64,000 nt of DNA from Pasteurella sp049670895 (lineage in GTDB: Bacteria; Pseudomonadota; Gammaproteobacteria; Enterobacterales; Pasteurellaceae): assembly GCF_049670895.1 (NCBI RefSeq), contig NZ_CP187170.1; one strand, given 5' to 3'. The translations under genes were made by a program, and so were the position numbers. The notes beneath the pieces were generated by a model. The model saw nothing but the letters and a program-made list of their open reading frames with translations, did not search any database and was not told where the DNA came from. Of this stretch, positions 8,525-18,110 are shown piece after piece (positions within the stretch are counted from its first letter, which is position 1; every line of letters starts with the position of its first letter).

Positions 8525-11500
8525 ATGATGACCGAACTTGACATCGTCCAGCGTATCACTCAACGCATCAATGCCTTTCCTCGCTCTACCATGCAGCTCG
8601 GGGCACCGTGTGATGTCGTCATGCCTGCCGCTCGGGTCGGAGATATCATCAATCACACTAGCTTTTGGTCTGCCTTAGCCGGTGCCGTGGTCGGGGCTTG
8701 CATTACCGCGGGGATTTTTGCACTCGCCTCGGTTGCCGTCACTGCTGCCGTCGCCGCTATGAGTATCACTGGCGGTTTAGCTGCCCCTATTGTCGCCTTT
8801 GGATTGGGGCTGGGTACCACTTGGGCTGTTTCTGATGGTATAGAAAAAATCACCTCCGCCGTCACTAACTTTGTCGATGAAGCTATTGGCGGTGAACCCT
8901 CTGGGCCTATTTCCAAAGGGGCTGATAATGTTTTCGTCAACGACAAACCCTTAGCGATGGTGGATTTAGCATTAAGCGTTGCCTGTACAAGACACTCCCC
9001 CGAACAAAAAATTGCACAAGGCAGCGAAACTGTCTTTGTCCATAATAAAGCCGTTGCCCGCAAAGGGGATAAAACCGAATGCAGTGCAACTATCGCTGAA
9101 GGCTCTCCTAATGTCTTTATCGGTTCTGGACAAGCCACCTATTTAGAAATGAAGTCTGAATTTACTGGGGCTCAACAGGCGTTATTTTTTGCCGTAGAAT
9201 TTCTGGTTCCACCGACGGCTTTATTAAGTAAAGGAATCGGGAAAGGATTGACTAGCTTAGGAAAAGCATTAGCCACAAAAGGCCCGCGTGCTGGTGCTGC
9301 ATTAGCAGCAAAAATGGCAGGAAGAGCAGCAAAAGGCATTGCGAAAAGTGCCACTCGTAAAGCACAGCAGGCCACAAAACTGGCTAAAGCTGCAGGACGC
9401 GGTATGGCTAAGGGGGCAAAAGCGGTCGGGCGTGGCGTGGCTAAAGGGGCAAAAGCAGTAGGTAGTGGAATTGGGAAAGGTGTTAAGCAAGCAGGTAAGA
9501 TTGCACGCGGAAAAACCTTAGGTTGTGCCAAGTGTGCATTTAAAGAGAATACTGGAATAAAACGCTTTAGCGAAGCCGTGAAAAAGTTTTTCAAAGGTGA
9601 CCCTATTGATGTATTAACGGGTGAAGTATCTGAACAGCGAGTGGATTTCACTCTCGGGCAAACTATTCCCCTTTCCTTTATTCGCACTTGGGCAAGAAGC
9701 AAAGAAAACGATTTTGCCGATGGCTTATGTGGGCGTTATTGGGTCGATAATTTCTCAGAATACGCCGAAGTCTCAGATAATGGGCAACAGATTAACATCG
9801 CGACCTGTGAAGGCACTTATTTACGTTTTGCTCTGCCTCAGGGGGCAACGGGTGCGGTGAATCCTGACCATCCCGACTATACGCTGATTCGCCACCGAGA
9901 CTATCTTGAGTTATTCCATCGTGAAACGCAACTTGCCAAACTTTTCTATTTTTCTGAAGTGCCTCAACTCAATCCAGATGATGAGCCAAGCGGTACAGAG
10001 ACAAACGCCGATGCCGATTTCACCTATCCACCACTAACCGATGGTCGTTACTTAATTTCCGCTTGGTTAGATACGTTTGATAATGCCGTACAGTTTCATT
10101 ATAACGAACACTCGTGGTTGGAAGCGGTTTCACACACCGACGGCATTCTTCTCACTCTGAGCTACCAAGACGAGTGGTTACACCAAATTACTCGTATCGA
10201 TAACGGACAACAGGAAGTATTGGTAACCTATCAGCAAAATGAGCAAGGGGCGTTAGTGGAAAGCGATGCCTTGCTCGACTTCCATTTATTCTATGACTAT
10301 GACGATAATTTTAATCTTACCCGTTGGGCAGATAACGATAAAACTTGGGTTACCTATGAATATGACCCACAAGGGCGAGTGATTCACAGTATTGGGGCTG
10401 AAGGATTTTACCCTGTTTGGTTTCGTTATGAAGAGCATCGCACCACGGTGCTAGACAGCCAACAACGTGCCACCGTCTATGACTATGACAGTCATCTCAT
10501 GAAACCCCTCACCATTACCTCACCGAGTGGGGCGAAAACGCAGTTTAAATACGACCGTTATGGCAATCTCCTTACACAAACCTTCCCAGATGGCAAACAA
10601 GTCACCTTTGACTACCTTGAACAAACAGGGTTAGTCACCTGCTTTACCGATACCGCAGGCAATCAATGGCATTATGACTATGATGAAAACGAGCAGCTGT
10701 GCAAACTGACTGACCCACTCGGGCGAGTTTGGACAAAAACAGAACAGCGTTCAGTGGCAAAAAACAGCGAAAATCCGACCGCATGTATCACCTTATTCAC
10801 CGCCCCCGATGGCACCAAGACAGAGTTTGTGCGTAATCAATATGGTTTATTAACCGAGGTAAAAAGCACCTTCGGTAAACAGCAACACGCCGAGCATTTT
10901 CACTACGACCCAAGGCATCGCCTTGTGGAAAGTCAGGATGCTGAACAACGCCGTATTCAGTTAAGCTATGACAATCAAGACCGTCTCACTCGCTTTACCA
11001 ATGCACGAGGGCACCAATGGCAGTATGGCTACACGCCACAGCATAAACTGACACGCATTGCCCGACCAAACCAAAGCGAAGAAAAGCAACAATATGACCG
11101 ACACGGTAACCTGATTCGTTATACCGATGCCAATGGGGTGGATTGGCAGTTAAACTACGGGGCGTTTGACTTGCTCATCGAGAAAATCGATGGTGAAGGC
11201 AACCGTTGGCGATATGATTATGACAAAGACAGTCTACACCTAAGCCAAGTCACTAACCCGAAAGGTGAAACCTACCGCTACACCTTCAACGAAAGCGGGC
11301 AAGTGGTAGAAGAAATCGATTTTGCCAATCATCGTTGGCGTTATACCTATAACGACAATGGCACCTTAAGCACGCTCACGGATGGCGAAGGCAATGTAAA
11401 CCATTATGAATACGACAGTGCTAACCATCTCATTCGCCTGATGACGGCAGATGATACCTTTGTCTACCACTATGACAAGGTGGGACGAGTGACTGCCATT

Positions 11501-13258
11501 CAAAGCCTACAGGGTGAGTTGCAGTTTGAATACGACCTCAAAGACCGCATTATCAAAGAAGTGCAAAACGTGGGTGAAATCCACCGCACTTATGATGATG
11601 AAACCCAAACCCTGATTCGCACCTTATTTCTTAAAGACGAGCAAGGGCAACTTAACACCACCTCGCCGATTATCACCACCTTCAAATACAATGCTGTGGG
11701 TGAGTTGATTCAATTGGATTTACCGGCTCACGCAAGCCATAACGAAACAAATCACCACAATACAACGGGTCAAAAACACGGATTATTTTTCCAATACGAC
11801 CAAAACGGCAATGAAATCCACCGCTACTCTCCTCAAGGGTTTATACTCAACCAACGTTTTGATGAGATGGATTGCTTGATTCAACAGCGAGCAGGTTGGG
11901 AGCCGAGTGCTTTTTTTGATAAACACGAACTGCGCGCCACAGGGATTGATGCCCCAAGTTTTGCCGAAGTCAACCAACGCTATGGCTACGATAAGGCTTT
12001 AAACACGATTGAAACCAAAGACAAAGGCGAGCAACGTTATTTTACCCTCAATAAAAACAACCAAATCACTCAGGTTCACAATCAAAATCATGAGCAGGAG
12101 CGTTATGGTTATGATGAGTGTGGTTACTTAACCCAACAGGCTCAGGGCTTATCCCTTGGATTTGGGATTAAGGAAGAAGAACGTCATGTTCGACACCAAG
12201 ATATTTACCAACAAGGACATCAACTCAATCGCCTTAACGACAACCATTACCGCTACGACAAAGCTGGCAGATTAACCGAAAAAACCGAAATCCGAGACGG
12301 TTTTCGTAAACAAACCACCTACTTCCGTTGGAATGCGAATAATCAACTCACGGGCATTACCAACAATCAAGGTGAAGTGTGGTATTATCAATACGATGCC
12401 CTTGGGCGACGCATTTCAAAAGCATGTCCGCAACAACAGCTGAAAATCACCTACCTGTGGGACGGCGACCAACTGGCTTACACCCAAACTGTTAAACAAA
12501 ACAAACTGGTAAGTCAACGCCACAGCGTGTTTCACGGCTGGCAACTCATCGCCCAACAAGACCGTTATCAGCAAAGCCAACAAACCCTAGATGGCAATAA
12601 AACTGAATGGAAGCATGAAACCCACTATGCCATCACTCAACCCAATGGCAAAGTGCTTGGCTTACTCAGCCCAGAAGGCAAACTGAAATGGAAAGATGAA
12701 AAGCGAAGCGTATGGGGATTACTGTTCCCAAATGATTATCGCAAAACCAGCCCGCTAGACCCACAGTTTTTATTTGCAGGGCAATATACTGACCAAGAAA
12801 GTGGCTTAGCCTATAACCGCTTCAGATACTATGACCCAGAGAGTGGGAATTATATCAGCTCAGATCCGATTGGGTTGAATGGTGGGGAAACGCCTTATCG
12901 TTATGTACATAATGTTTTAGATTTTCTTGATCCGTTTGGGTTGGCTGGGTGTGCAAAGTACCGCCAAATATATCTTAAAGCATTCCCAAGAATGAAAAAG
13001 TTCATCGGCACAGGAAAACTTGAAGTGCATCATAGAATACCTCAAATATTTATTGGAAAAGGAAGATTGTTTCCAGAATCCATGAGAACATCATTGTCTA
13101 ACTTACAAGGCTTACCAAGAGATATTCATAGAAAGATAGTAACTCCAGCTTGGGAAGCTTTCCGTAAAACGGATCCTAATGCCACAAGAGCAGAAATAGT
13201 TAAATTTGCTATGGATATGGATAAAAAAATTGCTGAATATATTAATATAATAAATTAA
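8525..13258 (+). CDS. rhs: PAAR-Rhs T6SS effector with C-terminal HNH-like nuclease tip
   Basis: A 1577-residue specialised effector. Residues 4-45 hold the prePAAR segment (AARVGDIINH), residues 45-105 are hydrophobic helices (EagR clients), and residues 130-230 form the PAAR domain with candidate zinc ligands ACTRH and GDKTEC. Residues 235-350 are an Ala/Lys/Gly-rich basic repeat. From about 358 the Rhs cocoon begins with GDPIDVLTGE and many YD repeats. It ends at SDPIGLNGGE and DPFGLAGC, the self-cleavage region. The tip (residues 1476-1577) carries LEVHHRIPQ and NLQGLPRDIH, typical of His-Me finger nucleases. A GAGG ribosome site precedes the start, and eagR lies 34 bp upstream. A near-copy is at 35833. 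Confidence 0.93.
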   Translation: MMTELDIVQRITQRINAFPRSTMQLGAPCDVVMPAARVGDIINHTSFWSALAGAVVGACITAGIFALASVAVTAAVAAMSITGGLAAPIVAFGLGLGTTWAVSDGIEKITSAVTNFVDEAIGGEPSGPISKGADNVFVNDKPLAMVDLALSVACTRHSPEQKIAQGSETVFVHNKAVARKGDKTECSATIAEGSPNVFIGSGQATYLEMKSEFTGAQQALFFAVEFLVPPTALLSKGIGKGLTSLGKALATKGPRAGAALAAKMAGRAAKGIAKSATRKAQQATKLAKAAGRGMAKGAKAVGRGVAKGAKAVGSGIGKGVKQAGKIARGKTLGCAKCAFKENTGIKRFSEAVKKFFKGDPIDVLTGEVSEQRVDFTLGQTIPLSFIRTWARSKENDFADGLCGRYWVDNFSEYAEVSDNGQQINIATCEGTYLRFALPQGATGAVNPDHPDYTLIRHRDYLELFHRETQLAKLFYFSEVPQLNPDDEPSGTETNADADFTYPPLTDGRYLISAWLDTFDNAVQFHYNEHSWLEAVSHTDGILLTLSYQDEWLHQITRIDNGQQEVLVTYQQNEQGALVESDALLDFHLFYDYDDNFNLTRWADNDKTWVTYEYDPQGRVIHSIGAEGFYPVWFRYEEHRTTVLDSQQRATVYDYDSHLMKPLTITSPSGAKTQFKYDRYGNLLTQTFPDGKQVTFDYLEQTGLVTCFTDTAGNQWHYDYDENEQLCKLTDPLGRVWTKTEQRSVAKNSENPTACITLFTAPDGTKTEFVRNQYGLLTEVKSTFGKQQHAEHFHYDPRHRLVESQDAEQRRIQLSYDNQDRLTRFTNARGHQWQYGYTPQHKLTRIARPNQSEEKQQYDRHGNLIRYTDANGVDWQLNYGAFDLLIEKIDGEGNRWRYDYDKDSLHLSQVTNPKGETYRYTFNESGQVVEEIDFANHRWRYTYNDNGTLSTLTDGEGNVNHYEYDSANHLIRLMTADDTFVYHYDKVGRVTAIQSLQGELQFEYDLKDRIIKEVQNVGEIHRTYDDETQTLIRTLFLKDEQGQLNTTSPIITTFKYNAVGELIQLDLPAHASHNETNHHNTTGQKHGLFFQYDQNGNEIHRYSPQGFILNQRFDEMDCLIQQRAGWEPSAFFDKHELRATGIDAPSFAEVNQRYGYDKALNTIETKDKGEQRYFTLNKNNQITQVHNQNHEQERYGYDECGYLTQQAQGLSLGFGIKEEERHVRHQDIYQQGHQLNRLNDNHYRYDKAGRLTEKTEIRDGFRKQTTYFRWNANNQLTGITNNQGEVWYYQYDALGRRISKACPQQQLKITYLWDGDQLAYTQTVKQNKLVSQRHSVFHGWQLIAQQDRYQQSQQTLDGNKTEWKHETHYAITQPNGKVLGLLSPEGKLKWKDEKRSVWGLLFPNDYRKTSPLDPQFLFAGQYTDQESGLAYNRFRYYDPESGNYISSDPIGLNGGETPYRYVHNVLDFLDPFGLAGCAKYRQIYLKAFPRMKKFIGTGKLEVHHRIPQIFIGKGRLFPESMRTSLSNLQGLPRDIHRKIVTPAWEAFRKTDPNATRAEIVKFAMDMDKKIAEYINIIN

Positions 13259-13268
13259 TGGAGAGAAA

Positions 13269-13868
13269 ATGAATAAAGAAAAACTATTATCTAAAATTAA
13301 CGAACTATCTTCTAAAAGTGAACTCGTTAAATTTTATCCCTCAAATCCAATAAATGTTATAAAGGGAATGGGGCGTATTATTGGAGAAACAGATAAACAG
13401 CATATTGATTTTCTGAAAATTTTTAATGGTATGTCAATCTTAGACTATTGTTTTTGGGGTTTCAAAAATCCTAAACTAGAACCTAGAAATATATATGAAG
13501 AGATGATGAATGTATGGCAAAGAAATAATTTTACTACATTTAATTTCTGGTGTATCGCTGGTAATAGTGTTGGGGAGTATTTTGGATACACCTCTAAAAA
13601 GAATAGCGAAGGCAATCATTTTATAGCTTATTTAAATGAAAACAATCCCGAAGAGATTATTATTGTATCTTCGTCATTTGATATTTTTCTAGAAAAATTC
13701 ATATATTCATCATTAGAAGCCTTAAAAAAAGATAGTGAAACTCTAGATATTGATTACTCTATTTTCTTTGACCAAAATAAAAAAATTATTGGTGATATCG
13801 AACTGAAAATTTATTTAGAAGATAAATCTGATATTATTAATTTAATTGATTTACATAAGAAAAAATAG
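13269..13868 (+). CDS. SUKH (SMI1/KNR4) family immunity protein
   Basis: A 199-residue AT-rich gene 10 bp after the Rhs stop, with GGAGAG just upstream of the start. The pattern fits the SUKH-1 immunity superfamily: FLKIFNGMSILDYCFWGF in the first half, WCIAGNSVGEYFGY in the middle, and IIIVSSSFDIFLEKFI near the end. It should bind and neutralise the HNH-like tip of the preceding Rhs protein in the producing cell. An identical copy is at 40532. Confidence 0.82.
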   Translation: MNKEKLLSKINELSSKSELVKFYPSNPINVIKGMGRIIGETDKQHIDFLKIFNGMSILDYCFWGFKNPKLEPRNIYEEMMNVWQRNNFTTFNFWCIAGNSVGEYFGYTSKKNSEGNHFIAYLNENNPEEIIIVSSSFDIFLEKFIYSSLEALKKDSETLDIDYSIFFDQNKKIIGDIELKIYLEDKSDIINLIDLHKKK

Positions 13869-13916
13869 ATTATAATACCACAAACTCATGTTTAATAAAT
13901 TGCTTAATTCCTTTTT

Positions 13917-14411
13917 CAACAGCGAGCAGGTTGGGAGCCGAGTGCTTTTTTTGATAAACACGAACTGCGTGCCACAGGAATTGATGCCCCAAGTTTTGCC
14001 GAGGTCAACCAACGCTATGGCTACGATAAGGCTTTAAACACGATTGAAACCAAAGACAAAGGCGAGCAACGTTATTTTACCCTCAATAAAAACAACCAAA
14101 TCACTCAGGTTCACAATCAAAATCATGAGCAGGAGCGTTATGGCTATGATGAGTGTGGTTACTTAACCCAACAGGCTCAGGGCTTATCCCTTGGATTTGG
14201 GATTAAGGAAGAAGAACGTCATGTTCGACACCAAGATATTTACCAACAAGGGCATCAACTCAACCGCCTTAACGATAACCATTACCGCTACGACAAGGCT
14301 GGCAGATTAACCGAAAAAACCGAAATCCGAGACGGTTTTCGTAAACAAACCACCTACTTCCGCTGGAATGCCAATAATCAACTCACGGGCATCACCAACA
14401 ATCAAGGTGAA
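13917..14411 (+). pseudogene. Rhs core fragment, 5' part of orphan cassette 1 (no start codon)
   Basis: Rhs core sequence resumes at QQRAGWEPSAFF, equal to the core of the 8525 gene from about nt 11882, and stays in frame with the toxin tip downstream. An in-frame TAA at 13905-13907 closes it upstream and there is no ATG, GTG or TTG until 14412. No 105-bp junction repeat lies between the immunity gene at 13269 and this fragment, unlike most later cassettes. Confidence 0.85.
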
Positions 14412-15317
14412 GTGTGGTATTATCAATACGATGCCCTTGGGCGACGCATTTCAAAAGCATGTCCACAACAGCAGCTGAGAATCACCTACCTGTGGGACGG
14501 CGACCAACTGGCTTACACCCAAACCGTTAAACAAGACAAACTGGTAAGCCAACGCCACAGCGTGTTTCACGGCTGGCAACTCATCGCCCAACAGGACCGT
14601 TATCAGCAAAGCCAACAAACCCTAGACGGCAATAAAACTGAATGGAAGCATGAAACCCACTATGCCATCTGCCAACCAAACGGACAAGTGCTTGCCTTGC
14701 TCAACCAACAAGGCAAACTGAAATGGAAAGATGAAAAGCGAAGCGTATGGGGATTACTGTTCCCAAATGATTATCGCAAAACCAGCCCGCTAGACCCACA
14801 GCTTTTATTCGCAGGGCAATACACCGACCAAGAAAGTGGCTTAGCCTATAACCGCTTTAGATACTATGACCCTGAGAGTGGGAATTATATCAGCTCAGAT
14901 CCGATTGGGTTGAATGGTGGGGAAACGCCTTATCGTTATGTACATAATGTTTTAGATTTTCTTGATCCGTTTGGGTTGGCTGGGTGCCCCGTGTCCAAAT
15001 ATGAAGTAGGAACTTTTGATGATTTAAAAAGACGCTCTATAGCTGGAGATAACCTAGATATTCATCATGTAGTGCAAAAACATCCTGCTGGACAGGTTAT
15101 TTCTGGATATGATCCTAGTAAAGCCCCATCAATTGCAATACCTAAAGCTGAACATATGCAAATTCCAACAATGAAAGGGGAATATACTGGATCAGCTAGA
15201 GATTTATTAGCAAAAGATATTAGTGACTTAAGAAAATATACAAAAGCTCCAAACTCTGCAATTAAAGAATTGATAGCACTTAATAAATCAATGTTTCCAT
15301 CTGTATTTAGCAAATAA
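14412..15317 (+). CDS. Orphan Rhs-CT cassette 1: Rhs core end plus HNH-like toxin tip
   Basis: Residues 1-193 are the end of the Rhs core, through SDPIGLNGGE and DPFGLAGC. The tip (about residues 194-301) has DIHHVVQKHPAGQ, then GYDPSKAPSIAIPKAEH and a basic helical end, a His-Me finger nuclease pattern (HH plus a distal H). The first usable start is the GTG in the core motif VWYYQYD, with AAGGTGA just upstream. Without the PAAR half it cannot be exported on its own and is probably a silent reserve. Recombination in the shared core would place it on an intact Rhs gene. Identical copy at 41675. Confidence 0.8.
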   Translation: MWYYQYDALGRRISKACPQQQLRITYLWDGDQLAYTQTVKQDKLVSQRHSVFHGWQLIAQQDRYQQSQQTLDGNKTEWKHETHYAICQPNGQVLALLNQQGKLKWKDEKRSVWGLLFPNDYRKTSPLDPQLLFAGQYTDQESGLAYNRFRYYDPESGNYISSDPIGLNGGETPYRYVHNVLDFLDPFGLAGCPVSKYEVGTFDDLKRRSIAGDNLDIHHVVQKHPAGQVISGYDPSKAPSIAIPKAEHMQIPTMKGEYTGSARDLLAKDISDLRKYTKAPNSAIKELIALNKSMFPSVFSK

Positions 15318-15330
15318 TAAGGAATTTTAC

Positions 15331-15699
15331 ATGGATATGAGAGAAATATTTATAAAACAAATTTATCAACAGATAGGAGTGGAGGGAATTAATATGATAA
15401 CTTCCATACTTAACGACCCGCCAGGGAGAAAGCCAAAACAAAAACTGAAAGAATTATCTGAATATTTTAATAGCAAATCTGAAGATGAAAAGAAAAAAAT
15501 GATAGAGATCATAGAGTTGTCTATTAATTCCACCATATTTAATATGCTGTGTGTTTTCGATCAAGTTAATAAATTAGATGACAATATAGATAATATCAAA
15601 TTATCTATTCTTTGCAACAATCAAGAAATCTTATTAAATGATTTCACCAAACAAGACTTACACGATTTATTTAATATTGAAACTGGTAATACGAGATAA
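15331..15699 (+). CDS. Putative immunity protein for orphan cassette 1
   Basis: A 122-residue Lys- and Ile-rich, probably all-helical protein 13 bp after the toxin stop, with AAGGA upstream of ATG. I do not recognise a family. Immunity function is inferred only from position directly behind a toxin tip and from AT-rich composition like the other partners. A second ATG two codons in is possible. Identical copy at 42594. Confidence 0.6.
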   Translation: MDMREIFIKQIYQQIGVEGINMITSILNDPPGRKPKQKLKELSEYFNSKSEDEKKKMIEIIELSINSTIFNMLCVFDQVNKLDDNIDNIKLSILCNNQEILLNDFTKQDLHDLFNIETGNTR

Positions 15700-15762
15700 A
15701 GGAGCTGCAATAAAATTAGAAGGTAATACTTTTACTCAACCATGAACACCTCATTATGAAGC

Positions 15763-15863
15763 CCCCGATGCCGCTCGTTTATAACGAGTGGCTTACTCTT
15801 TTTCTTCACAACAAGTGGTCATTTTCTCTCTAAATTTTACACTTTTTTAGAATAAAGTGACCC
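15763..15863 (+). repeat. Junction repeat copy 1 (left of a tandem pair)
   Basis: Copy of the 105-bp element: hairpin arms GCCGCTCGTT/AACGAGTGGC around a TAT loop, then a T-rich run, then the USS-like ACAAGTGGTC and its inverted partner. It is cut short after AAAGTGACCC, where copy 2 begins. Confidence 0.88.
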
Positions 15864-15864
15864 T

Positions 15865-15968
15865 CCGATGCCGCTCGTTTATAACGAGCGGTTTACTCTT
15901 TTTCTTCACAACAAGCGGTCACTTTCTCTTTAAATTTTGCATTTTTTGGGAATAAAGTGCCCCCTTGT
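15865..15968 (+). repeat. Junction repeat copy 2 (right of a tandem pair)
   Basis: Full element with an exact uptake signal ACAAGCGGTC. The hairpin right arm reads AACGAGCGGT, so the fourth stem pair is G-C instead of the usual G-U, a compensatory state. Ends CCCCTTGT, then core sequence resumes about 10 bp later. Confidence 0.9.
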
Positions 15969-17565
15969 AGCCCCCAGAAAAGACGAGCAAGGGCAACTTA
16001 ACACCACCTCGCCGATTATCACCACCTTCAAATACAATGCCGTGGGTGAGTTGATTCAATTGGATTTACCGGCTCACGCAAGCCATAACGAAACAAATCA
16101 CCACAATACAACGGGTCAAAAACACGCATTATTTTTCCAATACGACCAAAACGACAATGAAATCCACCGCTACTCTCCTCAAGGGTTTATACTCAACCAA
16201 CGTTTTGATGAGATGGATTGCTTGATTCAACAGCGAGCAGGTTGGGAGCCGAGTGCTTTTTTTGATAAACACGAACTGCGCGCCACAGGGATTGATGCCC
16301 CAAGTTTTGCCGAAGTCAACCAACGCTATGGCTACGATAAGGCTTTAAACACGATTGAAACCAAAGACAAAGGCGAGCAACGTTATTTTACCCTCAATAA
16401 AAACAACCAAATCACTCAGGTTCACAATCAAAATCATGAGCAGGAGCGTTATGGTTATGATGAGTGTGGTTACTTAACCCAACAGGCTCAGGGCTTATCC
16501 CTTGGATTTGGGATTAAGGAAGAAGAACGTCATGTTCGACACCAAGACATTTACCAACAAGGGCATCAACTCAACCGCCTTAACGACAACCATTACCGCT
16601 ACGACAAGGCTGGCAGATTAAGCGAAAAAACCGAAATCCGAGACGGTTTTCGTAAACAAACCACCTACTTCCGCTGGAATGCGAATAATCAACTCACGGG
16701 CATAACCAACAATCAAGGTGAAGTGTGGTATTATCAATACGATGCCCTTGGGCGACGGATTTCAAAAGCATGTCCGCAACAACAGCTGAGAATCACCTAC
16801 CTGTGGGACGGCGACCAACTGGCTTACACCCAAACCGTTAAACAAAACAAACTGGTAAGTCAACGCCACAGCGTGTTTCACGGCTGGCAGCTCATCGCCC
16901 AACAAGACCGTTATCAGCAAAGCCAACAAACTCTAGACGGCAATAAAACCGAATGGAAAAATGAAACCCACTATGCCATCACTCAACCCAATGGCAAAGT
17001 GCTTGGTTTACTCAGCCCAGAAGGTAAACTGAAATGGAAAGATGAAAAGCGAAGCGTATGGGGCTTGCTGTTCCCAAATGATTATCGCAAAACCAGCCCG
17101 CTAGACCCACAGCTTTTATTTGCAGGGCAATATACTGACCAAGAAAGTGGCTTAGCCTATAACCGCTTCAGATATTATGACCCAGAGAGTGGGAATTATA
17201 TTTCGAGTGACCCGATTGGGTTGAATGGTGGGGAACGACCGTTTGGGTATGTGGGCAATCCGCTGGATTGGGTGGATTTGTTTGGGTTGGCTGGGTGTGA
17301 AGCTTTATCGAAAATTGATAAGAGCGGGAAAGTTCTTCAAAGTACAACTACCAAAAAGGGTATACAAAAAGTAGATCGTATATTTAATAATAAAAATGAA
17401 ACTCAAAATTGGGCTTCAAAACAGCTTGGAGCTTCAAAAGAAAGAATATATGACAATAACGGGAAATGGATAGGATGGCAAAACAAAGCAGGTGATCAAG
17501 TATATTGGGGACATGGAGACTGGGGGAAAGGACAAGGTTCCTCAACCTTTCCTCATTTAAACTAG
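15937..17565 (+). CDS. Orphan Rhs-CT cassette 2: long core fragment plus toxin tip cut by an amber stop
   Basis: The frame opens at a TTG inside junction copy 2 and enters the Rhs core at KDEQGQLNTTSP (about nt 15978), giving about 435 residues of core before DLFGLAGC. The tip starts near residue 450 and ends GHGDWGKGQGSSTFPHLN at TAG 17563-17565. The same frame stays open for 30 more codons (DINGTKGHLFLKDKI..., stop 17656-17658) and then overlaps the immunity start, so the TAG probably replaced a Trp codon and truncated the toxin. I do not recognise the toxin family. The linker has DL where most cassettes have DP. Identical copy at 43200. Confidence 0.75.
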   Translation: MHFLGIKCPLVAPRKDEQGQLNTTSPIITTFKYNAVGELIQLDLPAHASHNETNHHNTTGQKHALFFQYDQNDNEIHRYSPQGFILNQRFDEMDCLIQQRAGWEPSAFFDKHELRATGIDAPSFAEVNQRYGYDKALNTIETKDKGEQRYFTLNKNNQITQVHNQNHEQERYGYDECGYLTQQAQGLSLGFGIKEEERHVRHQDIYQQGHQLNRLNDNHYRYDKAGRLSEKTEIRDGFRKQTTYFRWNANNQLTGITNNQGEVWYYQYDALGRRISKACPQQQLRITYLWDGDQLAYTQTVKQNKLVSQRHSVFHGWQLIAQQDRYQQSQQTLDGNKTEWKNETHYAITQPNGKVLGLLSPEGKLKWKDEKRSVWGLLFPNDYRKTSPLDPQLLFAGQYTDQESGLAYNRFRYYDPESGNYISSDPIGLNGGERPFGYVGNPLDWVDLFGLAGCEALSKIDKSGKVLQSTTTKKGIQKVDRIFNNKNETQNWASKQLGASKERIYDNNGKWIGWQNKAGDQVYWGHGDWGKGQGSSTFPHLN

Positions 17566-17638
17566 GATATTAATGGAACAAAAGGTCATTTATTCTTAAA
17601 GGATAAAATAATAAATAGAAATCAATTAGGAGAGTTTA

Positions 17639-18055
17639 TTGAATACTTTAATCTTTAATCAACTTGCAGAAATATGTAAAGATACTGGAGATTCAAAAGT
17701 TGTTAATTACATCTTTGAAAATGGTATGTTTAACTTCACTCTTGAATTAGATAATGATGAAAAAATTAACTTAAAATTTAAAACAAGTAGTGTTTTTGCA
17801 GATAATATATCAAATAATAAATTAGAGAATACTGGGCTTCTGCAGGTATTTAAGCTATCAGAACTATTAACAGTAAAAGATAAGTTTTATATCTCAGATA
17901 GTAATTTTAAAGAGTTAATGAATATAAGAAAAATTAAAGCTAATATGGCTATAGGTTTACTTGAAAAAGAGGTAGACTATTTAATTACATATTCTGGATA
18001 CAGAGTGATTTTTTCTTTTATAGTTAATTCTAATGATAATTTCTATTTAGAGTGA
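17639..18055 (+). CDS. Putative immunity protein for orphan cassette 2
   Basis: 138 residues, TTG start at 17639 with TTAGGAGAG about 5 bp upstream. The start lies inside the 30-codon extension of the toxin frame, which supports original coupling of the two genes. Family not recognised; it is rich in Asn, Lys and Leu and has no membrane segment. Role inferred from position. Identical copy at 44902. Confidence 0.6.
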   Translation: MNTLIFNQLAEICKDTGDSKVVNYIFENGMFNFTLELDNDEKINLKFKTSSVFADNISNNKLENTGLLQVFKLSELLTVKDKFYISDSNFKELMNIRKIKANMAIGLLEKEVDYLITYSGYRVIFSFIVNSNDNFYLE

Positions 18056-18110
18056 TTAAAATATCTGAACTGCTATCAACAGCTCGTAGGTTGGGTTAGC
18101 GATAGCGTAA

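Noticed and set aside
8653..9702. Long open frames on the minus strand opposite the PAAR/Rhs genes (also at 29741-30103, 35961-36902 and 59742-60227)
   Set aside because: They lie wholly opposite well-supported coding sequence, have Ala/Pro/Ser-rich mirror compositions, repeat wherever the + strand gene repeats, and lack ribosome sites.
9621..9860. Small + strand frames beginning MNSEWISPSGKL inside each Rhs core
   Set aside because: Out-of-frame shadow of the conserved core start (ERVDFTLGQTIPLSF); it recurs in every core copy and has no independent support.
11783..11977. 64-residue minus-strand frame (MVDFGKTWGINPCGAQ) present in every Rhs core
   Set aside because: Conserved only because the core opposite it is conserved; no upstream signals.
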